64,000 nt of DNA from Amaranthus tricolor (taxonomy: Eukaryota > Streptophyta > Magnoliopsida > Caryophyllales > Amaranthaceae). The notes beneath the pieces were generated by a model that searched no databases, was not told the DNA's origin, and was given only the letters and a program-made list of their open reading frames with translations. The position numbers and the translations under genes were made by a program. The stretch is taken from NCBI RefSeq assembly GCF_026212465.1, contig NC_080052.1:15101915-15165914 (forward strand). The letters run 5' to 3'. Shown in pieces: positions 33,821 to 46,351 of this stretch. Each line of letters starts with the position of its first letter. The first letter of the stretch is position 1.

Positions 33821-34409
33821 GTTTAGTTTTGTAGAGGATGGTTAAGCAATCTTAGAATAGAACATCCCATAGAAAAAACAACCAAAATACCCAAATTTAA
33901 GTAATAAACACATATATAAAAATCCAATTAAGCTTAGTAGTCTTTTGTTAGAACAAGAACATCCTAGAGCTAATATAGTATATATTAGTTACTAAATACA
34001 CATTAAAGAGGTTAAAATAAAAGATAGAGGAGAAGTCGAAAATTGTAGACTATAATCGCACAATAAAAATTCAAAAACCTAAAATATAACGAAAAACGCT
34101 CAATAACCCAAGAAATCTTATGTATGCGCAATTAATGAAAATCATCAGATAATTTAAATCATTTAATTAAAATGAATTAGCGGCTAAGTCAAAATAACAC
34201 AACAAAAAATTTGAAACAACTTGAATAGAAGAATAATCGAACCTGATGATTTTCTTTAAAAACAAATGACCTTACCTTGTGGATGGAAATCAAAACCTGT
34301 GAATAGAAATCAACAAAATCAAAATAAAATCAACATTAATGAGGAAGGAAAAATGAGCACGAAAGGATGACATTAAAATGAAGTTGAAAAAAATGAGTAA
34401 GAAAAATAG

Positions 34410-35062
34410 TGAAGGGATATGTCCTTAGACATTTCTTACACATTTCCGACAATTACTAAATATATAAACATATAGGTTATCTATAAAGATAATAAAGTTA
34501 ATTATTATTAGTAATTATATTTACTTGCTAGAGAATAAATATAATTTGTGGATCAATAATAATTGGACCACAACTAATATAATTAATCCTATAAGGTCTT
34601 ACAAAAGAATCAATTGAACGATAGATGACTCAGGCCCATTAGGAGTATGGGTTTTGTGATCCAATTAGGTTAACAAAATAATCAGATTCTTTTGACCTAG
34701 GTCATGAGTATTATATAAGGAGAGAATATGAGTAATAAAGGTATGAAAAAGAGTCACCAACTTTGAGACTCTTCTTCTTTACCATACTCTCTGAAACCAG
34801 TAAAAGCAAGAGTAACATATACTCTTCCGTTCTAGCAAACGTTGGTATTCAATTGATTCTGGTAGACTAAATAGAGGAGCAACGTTTGAGGCTCTATAGA
34901 TTATCTTACCGCGCTAATTCTTGAGGATTTCACGCTACAAAGGTAATATAATCTTATCCTTTTATATGATTCATGTATCTGATTATGTTTATGATCTTGA
35001 GATAGAAGTTAGGCAAGTGTTTCCTAAAATTCCGCTTATTACGCATATATGGAATCCCAACA
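34410..35062 (+). repeat. 5' LTR of the complete copia element
   Basis: 653 bp, TGAAGG...CCAACA. It has 11 extra bases near 34436-34446 relative to the 3' LTR. TATATAAGG at about 34714 is a plausible promoter TATA box, conserved in both LTRs. Confidence 0.9.
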
Positions 35063-35063
35063 G

Positions 35064-35072
35064 TAGTATCAG
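35064..35072 (+). promoter_or_regulatory. Primer binding site, one mismatch to iMet
   Basis: tagtatcag directly after the LTR, where TGGTATCAG would be expected. Confidence 0.6.
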
Positions 35073-35499
35073 TTTAGCCTAATTCATAATATTCATATGA
35101 TCTTGATTTCTCTGAAAGTTGAACAACTGTTTTTTTTTTTGTTCATATATTTGTATGAAGATTCGAAATTTTGTGGTTATTGTCTTGGAGCTTTGATTAT
35201 TCACGAAATCTAAACAATGAATTGTTAAAACAGAAAATTTCTTCATTGTTATTGTGCTTTTCGTAATGGAATTCAAGTGTTTTGGATCGAAAATGCTTAT
35301 ACCCTAATTTTTTCCCCAATTCAATTTTAATTGTTAAAATACAAAATTTGTACAATTGGATTGTAATTTAAATGCGAAAAACTTGTTTTTCCTGAAATTT
35401 GAAGCAATTCATGCACAAAGATTGTACATCGATTCGAATTTGTTCGCATTCATCAAAAAAAAAAAAAAAAAAGAGAAACAAAAACCGGATGTGAATGTG

Positions 35500-35685
35500 C
35501 AGGCCACGGGCTGGTGGCTATGGTGGCCAGAGGCGCAGCTGCATGGCGCGGCAGTAGTGACGGTTGAATGACAGCAGGTTGGTGGCGCAGAGCAGTAGCC
35601 GCCTTTGTTTTGCCTGAAACAGAGCTTTGGGCTGCAGCAGTGCTGCTGGGTTGTTTTCCTTGCGGCTGCTGCTTGATTGTAATTT
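35500..35685 (+). other. GC-rich island in the copia leader
   Basis: About 185 bp with many CAG/GCTG/GGC words (gccagaggcgcagctgcatg), surrounded by very AT-rich DNA and followed by a T-rich tract (35686-35724). Cannot be assigned; possibly captured host sequence or a structured RNA leader. Confidence 0.45.
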
Positions 35686-35728
35686 TATTTTTTTATTTTT
35701 ATTTTTATTTTTATTTTTTTTTTTGGGA

Positions 35729-35978
35729 ATGCTCTTAAAATAGTCTCACTTAAATTAGTTAAGTTTTACTAAAATTAAAGGATATTTTATATGCTCTTAA
35801 AATAGTCTCACTTAAATTAGTTAAGTTTGACTAAAATTAAAGGATATTTTTATGCTCTTAAAATAGTCTCACTTAAATTAGTTAAGTTTGACTAAAACTA
35901 AAGGATATTTTATATGCTCTTAAAATAGTCTCACTTAAATTAGTTAAGTTTGACTAAACATAAAGGGTATTTTATATG
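35729..35978 (+). repeat. 62-bp tandem repeat, four copies, in the copia leader
   Basis: Units begin with atgctcttaaaatagtctca at 35729, 35791, 35852 and 35914. They differ by only a few bases, so the array expanded recently or is maintained. Confidence 0.9.
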
Positions 35979-36106
35979 CTAATTGTTATGACCATTTAGT
36001 TTGATATATTGCATTGTTAATGCCGTTTATATTATTTGATATTATTTTGACATGTTATGACTAGTATGGCCCAAAACAAATATTTATATATAAAATTAGG
36101 ATAGTA

Positions 36107-36205
36107 TATACGATCTGTGAATCGTTTGTTTTGAATGTAATTATATACGATCTGCGAATCGTTTGTTTTGAATGTTATTAAATACGATCTGCGTATCGTT
36201 AATTT
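36107..36205 (+). repeat. 37-bp tandem repeat, three copies, in the copia leader
   Basis: Units contain tacgatctg(t/c)g(a/t)atcgt, at 36109, 36146 and 36183. The core cgatctgcgaatcg is itself nearly palindromic. Confidence 0.8.
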
Positions 36206-36914
36206 TGTATTTTTTTTATTATTCAAAGTATGTAATCACAAATGAAAGGAGTTTCAAGGAAGGTGATCAATGGAGATTCATGGAAGCTTCATGAAGATTA
36301 GTTTTTTTTTTTAGGGGCCATACTAGATCATTTTTTTTTATTCATGCTTTTATTTGCTTTGAGCGTTTATTTTATTTTGATCTTTGCTTGCATAAGTTTA
36401 TGAATTGGTTAAGTATGCTATGTGTTCACTTAATATTAACCATGTTTATTAACTTGAATCCCCATAAATAATATTGAGTTTTATTGTTTTTCCAAACAAC
36501 ACCTATAAGCCTTTGATAATGAGTAATACATTCTGCCAAAGCGAGGTATTGCTCATAATTCTTGGGATATGGGGTAAATTTTTATTTGAAAATTTACAGG
36601 TTCATGTTTGGTTTCACTCAACAAAATCATCAAAAAACAAAGTTTTGGGTTTTGAAACTAAGAGATAGGATTGAACAAAGGATTATTAATCTATCTACTA
36701 AGAGTTATAATTAGTTATAATTAGTAAAACGTTTACTTACCTTAACTACTATAGTTAAAGGCAGGGCCAAAGTCCGTTTGACTGTAGTAGGAGAGGATCT
36801 TAGTTATTATTTATTCAAAAGGGGATTTTAAATTTTGAATAAATTATTAAACTTGTTTAATTACTGCTTATTGATAGACTATTAATTTTGCTTTATTACA
36901 TTGTTGTAGAAATC

Positions 36915-37780
36915 ATGTCTGGTTTAACTAACAACAACACTCCTGCTTTTAAATTGCGCTGTGTCTTAGAAAAAGACAAATTGAATGCAAACAACTTCCT
37001 TGAATGGGAAATGGCTGTGAGAATTGTTCTCAGAGCTAAGGAAGGGAAAGTGTTCTTGACACTCCACTCCCTGAACCCCTGCCAGAAACTGCAACAGTTG
37101 CAGAAAAAAGAGCTAGACAAAATCTCGAGGCCAATTCTGTGCAAGTAACATGTCTGATGCTTGCTTGCATGGAACATGATTTTCAAAAACATTTTAACAA
37201 TCTTGATGCCTACACAATAATCCAGCAACTTAGAACAATGTTCGAAAAGAATGCTCGATTAGAGAGATTTGAAGCTAATTGTAAACTTTTGGAATGCAAA
37301 CTGGGCAAGGGAAAACCCGTCGGACCCCATGTGTTCGCCTTGATAGGGCATTTTCAAGTCATGGAAAAGTTGGGTTTTCCTTATCCCAAAGAGCTGGCCA
37401 CTGATATTGTGATCAGATCCTTGCCAGAAACTTTTGATGCTTTCAGATTAAATTTTTATATGCAAGGAGGGGAAGCAACCTTGCCAGAATTGCATGGTAT
37501 GCTTGTTCAGGCTAAAAGGAGCTTACCTACTGAACCTGCACTGAAAGATGTGCTCATGGTCAGAAAGAATAAAAAGTTCAAGAAGAAAGGTGCTCCTAAA
37601 TGGAATGGCAATGGAAAGGTAGTTACCACTAATGCCTCTTCCAAACCAAAGGCTACTCCAAAGGCTAAAGTAGCAGCACTACATGAGTGCTACCACTGCC
37701 ACAAGATTGGCCATTGGAAGAGGAACTGTCCCGTCTATCTGGAAAAAAAAAATCTGGTGCTTTATCTTCAGGTATATATG
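36915..37780 (+). pseudogene. copia gag with CCHC knuckle (frameshifted)
   Basis: Starts at the ATG at 36915 (MSGLTNNNTPAFKLRCVLEK). The typical gag entry LNANNFLEWEMAVRIVLR follows. A one-base shift near 37050 moves the chain to a second frame: MLACMEHDFQKHFNNLDAYT, GFPYPKELATDIVIRSLPET, ELHGMLVQAKRSLP. The zinc knuckle C-Y-H-C-H-K-I-G-H-W-K-R-N-C lies near 37690-37730. Another shift falls in the A-run at about 37742. It would form the capsid particle. Confidence 0.87.
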
Positions 37781-40700
37781 TTATTGAAATTAATTTAGCG
37801 ACTTCAGCTTCTTGGGTATTTGATACTGCTTGTGGGTCTCACATTACTAGTAATGTGCAGGGTCTAAAAAGAAGTAGAAGCTCGAGCAAAGGTGAGGTGG
37901 ATCTCCGAGTCGGAAATGGAGCAAGAGTTGCTGCTTTAGCTGTTGGAGTTTATATTTTAACATTACCCTCTGGTTTAATTTTAGAACTAAATAATTGTTA
38001 TTATGTTCCTGCCATCACCAAGAACATTATTTCAATTCCGGTTTTGGACACGGAAGGTTTTTCATTTACTATTAAGAATAATTGTTGTTCTGCGTATTTA
38101 AATGATATGTTCTATGTTTCAGCTAAATTATTAAATGGGTTGTATGTGCTAGACTTAGAAACTCACGTCTATAACATAGACAGCAAGAAATGTAAAACAA
38201 ATGATTCAAACCCCACTTACCTATGGCATTGTCGATTAGGCCACATAAGTTCAAACGCATAGAAAAACTTCATAAATATGGAATTCTAAAATCATTTGAT
38301 TTTGAATCATTTGGTGTTTGTGAGTTTTGCTTGATGGGGAAAATGACAAAATCACCTTTCACAGGTACAAGTGAAAGGGCCAATGACCTCTTAGCTCTCA
38401 TACATATTGATGTATGTGGACCTATGAGTACCATGGCTCGGGGTGGTTACAGCTACTTTATAACCTTTACTGATGATGTAAGCAGATATGGATCTGTTTA
38501 CCTCATGAGACATAAGTGGGAGTCTTATGAAAAGTTCAAGGAATATCAAAATGAAGTAGAGAACCAAATTGGAAAGAAAATAAAAGCATTACGATCCGAT
38601 CGTGGTGGTGAATACTTGTCTCACGAGTTTGATGATCATTTGAAAAAACGAGGCATACTCTCACAATTAACTCCACCAGGAACACCACAATGGAATGGCG
38701 TCTCTAAGAGGAGGAATCGAACTCTATTAGATATGGTTCGATCAGTGATGAGTCTTGCTGATCTTCCTATTTCATTTTGGGGATTTGCATTGGATACAAC
38801 TGCATTCACACTTAATAGAGCACCTACCAAAGCAGTTGAAAAGACACCATATGAGATGTGGACGGGAAATGCTCCAAAGTTGTCTTTTCTAAGGATTTGG
38901 GGTTGCAAAGCTTATGTAAAACGTTTAATATCTGATAAACTAGCAACTAAATCTGACAAATGTCTTTTTTTGGGTTACCCAAAACAGACAAAGGGATACT
39001 ACTTTTACAACCAAAGCGAAAACAAAGTATTTGTTGCTCGCAATGGTGTTTTTCTAGAACATGAATTTATTTCTAGAAAAACAAGTGGGAGTAATGTATA
39101 TCTCGAAGAAGTTCGAGATGAGCAACAAATGGATAAGGTTAACACCTCATCAGAGGCGCCCCAGCATGATAATGCCCAGGAGGAAATGCATTCAACGCAC
39201 TTACCTCTTACCGCCCCAAGTAGAGAAAATCCAGGCGAAGTCACTCTACCTAATGAGGCAGAAACTTCTCTTGTTGTTCCCCTACGTAAGTCTAGTAGGA
39301 CAATAATTCCGTCAAGAAGATATATTGATTTCCTTTTGACAGAAAACTCTGAAATAACCATGTTAGAATCAGAAGAGCCTACTAATCACAAAGATGCTTT
39401 GGAGAGTCCTGACTCCGAAAAATGGCTTGAAGCCATGAATTCTGAAATGGATTCCATGTCTGAAAATCAAGTTTGGGACTTGGTTGATCTGCCTGATGGG
39501 GTAAAACCCATTGGATGCAAATGGATTTTCAAATTGAAAACAGACAAAGATGGAAACATTAGTGTTTTCAAAGCAAGGTTGGTAGCAAAAGGTTTCAAAC
39601 AAATTCATGGCATAGACTATGATGAAACTTTTTCTCCAGTAGCCATGCTGAAATCCATTAGGATAATCCTTGCGATAGCTGCCTTTCATGACTTTGAAAT
39701 ATGGCAAATGGACGTCAAAACTGCCTTTTTGAATGGGTTCTTAAAAGAGGATGTGTACATAACACAACCACAAGGTTTTGAAGATCCGAAAAATCCAAGG
39801 AAGGTATGCAAGCTTAAGAGATCCATTTATGGATTGAAGCAAGCATCAAGGAGTTGGAACCTCAGATTTGATGAGGCAGTCAAAGAGTTTGGTTTTCTTA
39901 GAAATGAAGAGGAATCTTGTGTATACAAGAAGTTAAGTGGGAATAATATCACCTTTCTGGTCTTGTATGTAGATGACATACTCCTCATTGGGAATGACAA
40001 AAATATACTTGAGTCGATCAAGCAATGGCTTAAAAGTCATTTCTCTATGAAAGACCTGGGAGAGGCTGAGTACATACTGGGAATAAAGATCTATAGGGAT
40101 AGATCGAGGAGACTTATTGGACTAAATCAAGAGACTTACATAGATAAGATTCTCACAAAGTTCAAAATGGAAAGCTCCAAAAGAGGGTTTATTCCTATGC
40201 AACATGGCATTAAACTTTGCAAGACTATGTGCCCATCGAGTTCAGAAGAGTTCAAGCGTATGAATAATGTTGCTTATGCTTCTGCAATAGGATCAATCAT
40301 GTACGCTATGATATGTACTCGACCAGATGTTGCATTTGCTTTGAGTATGTGCAGCAGATACCAGTCCAATCCAGGAGATGCACACTGGATAGCAGCGAAA
40401 AATATCCTCAAGTACTTAAGAAGGACAAAGGATAAATTTCTGGTATATGACGGAGCTAATGAGTTGTTTGTCACTGGATACACTGATGCAAGCTTCCAAA
40501 CTGACAAAGATGACTTTCGATCCCAATCTGGTTTCATATTTTGTCTGAATGGAGGAGCTGTGAGCTGGAAGAGCTCCAAGCAGAGTTCAGTTGCAGATTC
40601 TACAACAGAGGCTGAGTACATAGCAGCAGCTGAAGCAGCAAAAGAGGCTGTTTGGATTAAAAGGTTCGTTAGTGAACTGGGTGTGGTTCCTAGCATTGAG

Positions 40701-40955
40701 AATGGCATCAAGTTGTATTGTGATAACGAAGGTGCTATTGCTCAATCCAAGGAACCTAGATCTCACCAAAAATCTAAACATGTTGAAAGAAAATTCCATC
40801 TTAATTGAGAAATTGTTGGAAGACAGGATGTAATAATAAGTAGAGTTGATACCACGGATAACATAGCAGATCCGTTGACTAAACCACTCCCTCAGCCGAA
40901 GCATGAGAGTCATACTAGGTTCATGGGGCTTAAGCATATAGGAGAATGTCTTTAA
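37781..40955 (+). pseudogene. copia pol: protease, integrase, reverse transcriptase, RNase H
   Basis: Protease: WVFDTACGSHI, where D-T-A replaces the usual D-S/T-G. GAG-pre-integrase: LWHCRLGHIS with a one-base shift near 38250. Integrase core: HIDVCGPM, LRSDRGGEYLS and GTPQWNGVSKRRNRTL, covering the D, D and E positions except that the usual catalytic Glu (ER) is S-K here. RT: GCKWIFKLK, WQMDVKTAFLNG, SIYGLKQASRSW and active site VLYVDDILLIG. RNase H: YTDASFQTD and DSTTEAEYIAAAEAAKEAVW. A TGA at about 40806-40808 truncates the tail, which continues in frame to GLKHIGECL at 40955. Inactive. Confidence 0.9.
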
Positions 40956-41727
40956 GTTGTTTACTTCATGTTTACAATTATAAAGAATTTTTTTTACCAT
41001 ATGTTTGGGATGTTTATCAATAATATAAATAGTTTGTTTCTTATTTAATTGCTTGGTTTAGTATTAAATAAAATGTTTATATAATTTGTATTTTCAATAG
41101 GATTATTGGAAACGTTTCGATAATGGAACCCTATAAGTGAACTGAAATCACAATTTATCTAATGTCCCTAATCTAAATCACTAAATTGGACATAAGTTGT
41201 TTATTAAAGATTAGCATATAAGTAATTGATAGCTCGGTTCCATGGGCTATGGAAACATGAAGATGTTTAATTAATTATATGGATGCATGCCTGATGCATT
41301 GAGACTTGACCTAATCTGATTCTAAAGGGTAGAATCAAATCCTTATATTTAGTGGATTCCTTAGACATGAGTATGCCTTAATCACTACGAAATAATTAGT
41401 TTAACCTTGACGCTGTTAACGTCGTGCTATAATAGGAGGCTATAAAGACAGTGATCAGGTGGGCTAAGAATTGAGTGGGAGTTATGGTCATACAAGAATG
41501 AATAAGTCCTCCTATGTGATAGGATTGGTGTGTAGGCCTCTTGATGAGCGAGAATTGAAAATAGCATGGCCATGCGGAATAAGATTAAGTGGTTAATCCT
41601 TAGTTGAACAATTCGAACTCAGAGATCAAGAAACATAATTTGAGAAATAACACAGTGTTGTCAAATTTCACATTAAGTGGCTTAAGGAATTTATAATTGT
41701 GCAATTGTCTTCGGACAAGTGGGAGAT
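40956..41727 (+). other. 3' untranslated region and polypurine tract of the copia element
   Basis: No frame of interest. It ends with aagtgggagat (41717-41727) directly before the 3' LTR. Confidence 0.7.
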
Positions 41728-42367
41728 TGAAGGGATATGTCCTTAGACATTTCCGACAATTACTAAATATATAAACATATAGGATATTTATAAAAATAAT
41801 AAAGTTAATTATTATTAGTAATTATATTTACTTGCTAGAGAATAAATATAATTGGTGGGTCAATAATAATTGAACCACAACTAATATAATTAATCCTATA
41901 AGGTCTTACAAAAGAATCAATTGAACGATAGATGACTCAGGCCCATTAGGAATATGGGTTTTGTGATCCAATTAGGTTAACAAAAGAATCAGATTCTTTT
42001 GACCTAGGTCATGAGTATTATATAAGGAGAGAATATGAGTAATAAAGGTATGAAAAACAGTCAGCAACTTTGAGACTCTTCTTCTTCACCATACTATCTG
42101 AAACCAGTAAAAGCAAGAGTAACATATACTCTTCCGTTCTAGTAAACGTTGGTATTCAATTGATTCTAGTAGACTAAATAGAGGAGCAACGTTTGAGGCT
42201 CTATAGATTATCTACCGCGCTAATTCTTGAGGATTTCACGCTACAAAGGTAATATAATCTTATCCTTTTATATGATTCATTTGTCTGATTATGTTTATGA
42301 TCTTGAAATAGATGTTAGGGAAGTGTTTCCTGAAATTCCGCTTATTAGCATCTATGGAATCCCAACA
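41728..42367 (+). repeat. 3' LTR of the complete copia element
   Basis: 640 bp, TGAAGG...CCAACA, followed by the TSD aatag. Confidence 0.92.
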
Positions 42368-42951
42368 AATAGAAGGGGCAAAATTCAGCAAATGTAGAAG
42401 AAAGAACAAATGATAAATGACAGCAAAAAAACTGACAGAAATCACAGAATCAAATGAAAACCCTTCAACCTCATCTTCATTTGAAAAGGTGATGGAAATA
42501 CCCATTCAAAAATGAAAGGAAACTTTAAAACCCTAAATGGAAAATATCAATGTAGAAGAGAGTAACCTGAATCTTGTCGTGATTATTCAAAAACCAAATC
42601 TAAAAGGAAATTTTAAATGGAAAATCCCCATTTGCATTCAAAAATCAAAGGAAACCGTAAAAATTCCTAAATGGAAAAAATAAATGGTGAAGAGAGCGGC
42701 CTGGATCTTACCATGATTATTCAAAAACCAAATGTAAAAGAAATACTTCAATGGAATTGATGATACGTCTGATGATTCGCCTGGAATTGGTAAAGCAAAT
42801 GGATTGCCTGGAATTGGTAAAGCAAGTGGAGTGTAGCAGCAAGAAGATGAAGGGAGGAAGAGAAATTTTCGTGACGTGGAACAATCTCATTGAAAGCAAG
42901 GTATAGAGGATAGTTAAGCAATCTTAGAATAGAATATCCAATAGTAAAAAC

Positions 42952-44234
42952 TAGGAGTGTTCAAAACCGGATACCGTGTCGACCCGGTTTCGAAAAACCG
43001 GGTAACCGGTTTTCTGGATAGTGAAAATTGAGTTTCGGATCCGACCCGGTTTTGTTAATTTTTTATTTTTTTTATTTCAGAGATGAGTAAAGAGTAAAGA
43101 CAGTATGCTCTAAATTACCATCATCAATTCATCAGTTCATCATATACAAGCAAAATTACCAAGCTAGTGAATCTACCATCATCAATTCATCATATACAAG
43201 CAGAATTTTGTTATATATAATCTACCATCATCATATACATTAAAAATATTGAACAAGTTGAACAAATATCAGAATCAAATATTATAATGGCTACCCAAAA
43301 TCAGAATATCAAAACAATAATCAGAATATCGGAAAATGGTGATGAATCCATGTAGATCATCAATAAGTACCAAAAATGGCTGAATAAATCTGTGACAAAA
43401 TCGAAAAAGGCAAAAAAAAAAAAATAAGTACCAAATAGCAAATACTGAAATTTGCGAATAATAAGTACCAAATCTGTGAAAAATTTGTGAAAATGGTGAT
43501 GAATATCAGAAAATCGAAAATGGTGATGAACTAAGATGACAAAATCGAAAATGCTAAAAAATTAAATCAGTGACAAATATCAGAAATTGCGAAAAAAAGT
43601 AAGAAGATCTGGAGAAGAAGAAGAATGGTGATGAATTGAAACAAACTTACCCAATTAAAGAAGTGAAGAACTAAAGAAGAAGAAGAAGAAAATCTGAAGA
43701 TTGAAGAAGTAAGATGATTGTGTCTGGATTGAAAAACGCAGGAGGAAGAAGGCAAGAAGATCTTCAAAACACCACGAGTTTCTTCGTAGATCTAGATCTG
43801 GATTTCAGAAATTGATTTTGAGTTCAATTTTTAGGGTTATTGATTTTGATTGGATTGTGTATTGTGATTTCTGATTTGGGGGAAAATGAGTGAAGTTGAA
43901 AATTAAAGAAAATGAGTGAAAATTGAGGAAGATTGAAGGCGCAGCAGAAGCCAGAAAGAAGGAGGAAGAAGACGGCAAGGAGGAAAACTGATTTAGGGTT
44001 TTCAATTTTCTCTTTTTATATATATATATAAAAAAATAAAAAATAAACCGGATACCGGGTACCCGGTTTTCCAAAATTCGCGATCCGTATCCGACCCGAA
44101 TACCCGGTTTTAAAACCGGGTACCCGACCCGGATTATCCGAATTTTGGAAACCGGGTAATTTATCCGCTTTTAAAAATCGAAAACCGGGTTTTCGGATCG
44201 GGTTTTCGGAATCGGATATTTTTGAACACCCCTA
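42952..44234. mobile_element. Non-autonomous hAT element (hAT3)
   Basis: A 1283-bp element with terminal repeats TAGGAGTGTTCAAAA (left) and TAGGGGTGTTCAAAA (right, complemented) and a perfect 8-bp duplication gtaaaaac (42944-42951 and 44235-44242). Both ends carry dense ACCCGG/CCGGGT repeats (42964-43045 and 44047-44200). The interior has a tandem ccatcatcaattcatc segment (about 43120-43200) and A/G-rich leader-like DNA, but no transposase. It is probably a deletion derivative. Confidence 0.9.
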
Positions 44235-44519
44235 GTAAAAACTACCAAAAAACCCAAATTTAAGATATATACACATACATTAAAATCCAATTCAGCTTAG
44301 TAGTACCTTTGTTAGACCAAGAACATCTAAGAGCTTATATAATACATTGTAGTTACTAAAATATACATTATAGAGGTTGAAGTCGTAGATAGAGGAGAAG
44401 TCGAAAAATGTAGACTATTGTCGCATAATAAAAAATGAAAGGGAAATTTCACGTGAAAACATCTAGTTTTCATGAAACGCCATTAGTAGTATTTTTGTAG
44501 GATTTTTCCACATGGTAGC

Positions 44520-46171
44520 TGTAACAATCTTTTTTTTTAATAATAATAATAATAATAAATAAATTTCAGAAATTTTAAAAATAAACAATATATATATATA
44601 TAACTCCCCATTAACAATAACTTCCCACTTTTCCCTCTAAATCTTATAACCAACCTCACTTACCTATTATAAATTAAACCAATCACCTTTAATTTCATTC
44701 ACATTATTACTCACACTTCCTTTTTCTCCTACAAACTACTTCCTCCATCTCCCATTTGCTTAAAATTCAGTCAAGAAAACGCAAGATTTCGATATTAAGA
44801 CAACGGATTCGTAGACAGAGATTATTAGAAGCGTACGTTGTCTAGGATCGCGTGACAAGGTAATTCTCAATGTCCATCTAATTAGGAGTATCCTGTTAGT
44901 GTTATATGCTAAGTGATAATTAATGTGTTTAAATGGGTGCATGATTTGATATGACATTATTTTGTATGATATTATGTTTTACATATTCTCAAATTATATT
45001 TTGTCAAACTTGAATTTATAATTACTATTTTGATAAAATTCATATTTTTTTTATTTATATAACGAAATTAGATATGGTTTAATTTGAAAGAGAAATACTT
45101 ATAATATTATTATTTTGATGAAAGTTATATTTTTATTTTAATAATAATTTTAAATGCGATTGAATTTGGGAGAAAAATATTATGATATTAATAGTACAAT
45201 TGAATATTCTTGAGATATATTTTTCTTGGGAAAATTTATGATTATAAAATAAATTGTATAATGTATATTTGTGTGCTCGCGACTAATTATTAAAATATAT
45301 TAAATCACGTAAAGTGTAACATGAGGGAAACGAAGCTCTTATATTTGTTGTGATCCAAGTATAAGGGTGATGAATAGGTTGTCCTGTTTGGTTAGTATAG
45401 TTGCCGACATGTATTCTTATTTCTGATACTTGATACGATGTTTGGTCTTCCTTCTATATGTTGTGATCCAAGTAGAAGGGGTGTGCACACTAGGGTTCCA
45501 TGAGAGTACTCTGCTGGCATTGAATTATTTGGGGTGACGACCTCTTGATGAAGTAGGTATAGGGGTAAAGCCTCGGCCTACTGGCGTTCTCGTTCCCTCA
45601 AATTAAAAATTGATTATGTGTTTGTCATTATTAATTATCAAATTAATAAATTGGTTTATGTGATATTATATATATTGTTTTCTCAAATTGTTTTTTTTAA
45701 ACTCAGCTATATATTATTTTCTAAAATTATTCCAATTTGATTATATTTTATTTTCTTAAATCATTTTCAAACTTAATCGTTTTACGGGATGGAGTTGGAA
45801 TTACTCTATTTCCTGATTTTGGGAGTTTTTCCCTTGTTTTTCTTGCATTCTTATGTTGCAGGTTATTGATGGCGTGGGAATCGTGGAGTGAGGATCACTT
45901 AGAAATATAGCTTTTAATTGAGTCGTATTTCAGTTTAAATTTTACCTTAGGTTGTTTAAATTTTATATGGACACAGATTATGTTTCAGTCTTTTCTTATG
46001 TTGTAAGACCCTTTGTTGGATTTAAAATTATTAAGTTATTTCTTAGTCGTTAAGCCTTACATTTATTTTATTAGAAATAGATGTGGCGGTAACACTCCCA
46101 TGAGTAGGTTTTGGTTCATGTTTTTCATTAAAGGTGTTTTCAAAAGTTCGGTCTATTCTGAGGGTGTTACA
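44520..46171. mobile_element. Solo-LTR-like insertion (TGTAACA...TGTTACA) inside the MULE
   Basis: 1652 bp, starting TGTAACAATC and ending GGGTGTTACA, with a 5-bp duplication gtagc (44515-44519 and 46172-46176). TG...CA ends plus a 5-bp TSD and no internal coding indicate a solo LTR, probably of a Ty3/gypsy family. The plus orientation is suggested by the gcaggt...gtggagtgaggat segment before the end, echoed in the insertion at 53881-59039. Confidence 0.75.
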
Positions 46172-46302
46172 GTAGCAACCAGTTTATGCACTATCTAACT
46201 GCCGTAGCATTTTCCTTTAAAATATTGTTGATTTCTATTTAATTCATCATTCTATAAAATTTTTCCACATAGTAGCCTCTAGTTTTTGCTCTCAAATGTT
46301 TA

Positions 46303-46351
46303 ATTCACTATTTTAACGTTTAATTCACTATTTTAACGTTTAATTCACTGA
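46303..46351 (+). repeat. Short tandem repeat in the MULE arm
   Basis: Three successive copies of (aacg)tttaattcactatttt in the left arm. The right arm has fewer copies, so the array expanded after the arms formed. Confidence 0.6.

Larger units (their letters stand above)
34410..42367 (+). mobile_element. Ty1/copia retrotransposon, complete structure
   Basis: A 7958-bp element with LTRs at 34410-35062 and 41728-42367, flanked by a perfect 5-bp duplication aatag (34405-34409 and 42368-42372). The primer site is a one-mismatch iMet match and the polypurine tract is aagtgggagat. Gag and pol are on the plus strand, with three frameshifts and one nonsense codon. An unusually long leader (1.85 kb) carries tandem repeats and a GC-rich island. 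The LTRs differ at about 20 sites in 640 (roughly 3%), older than the gypsy element at 23103. Confidence 0.94.
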
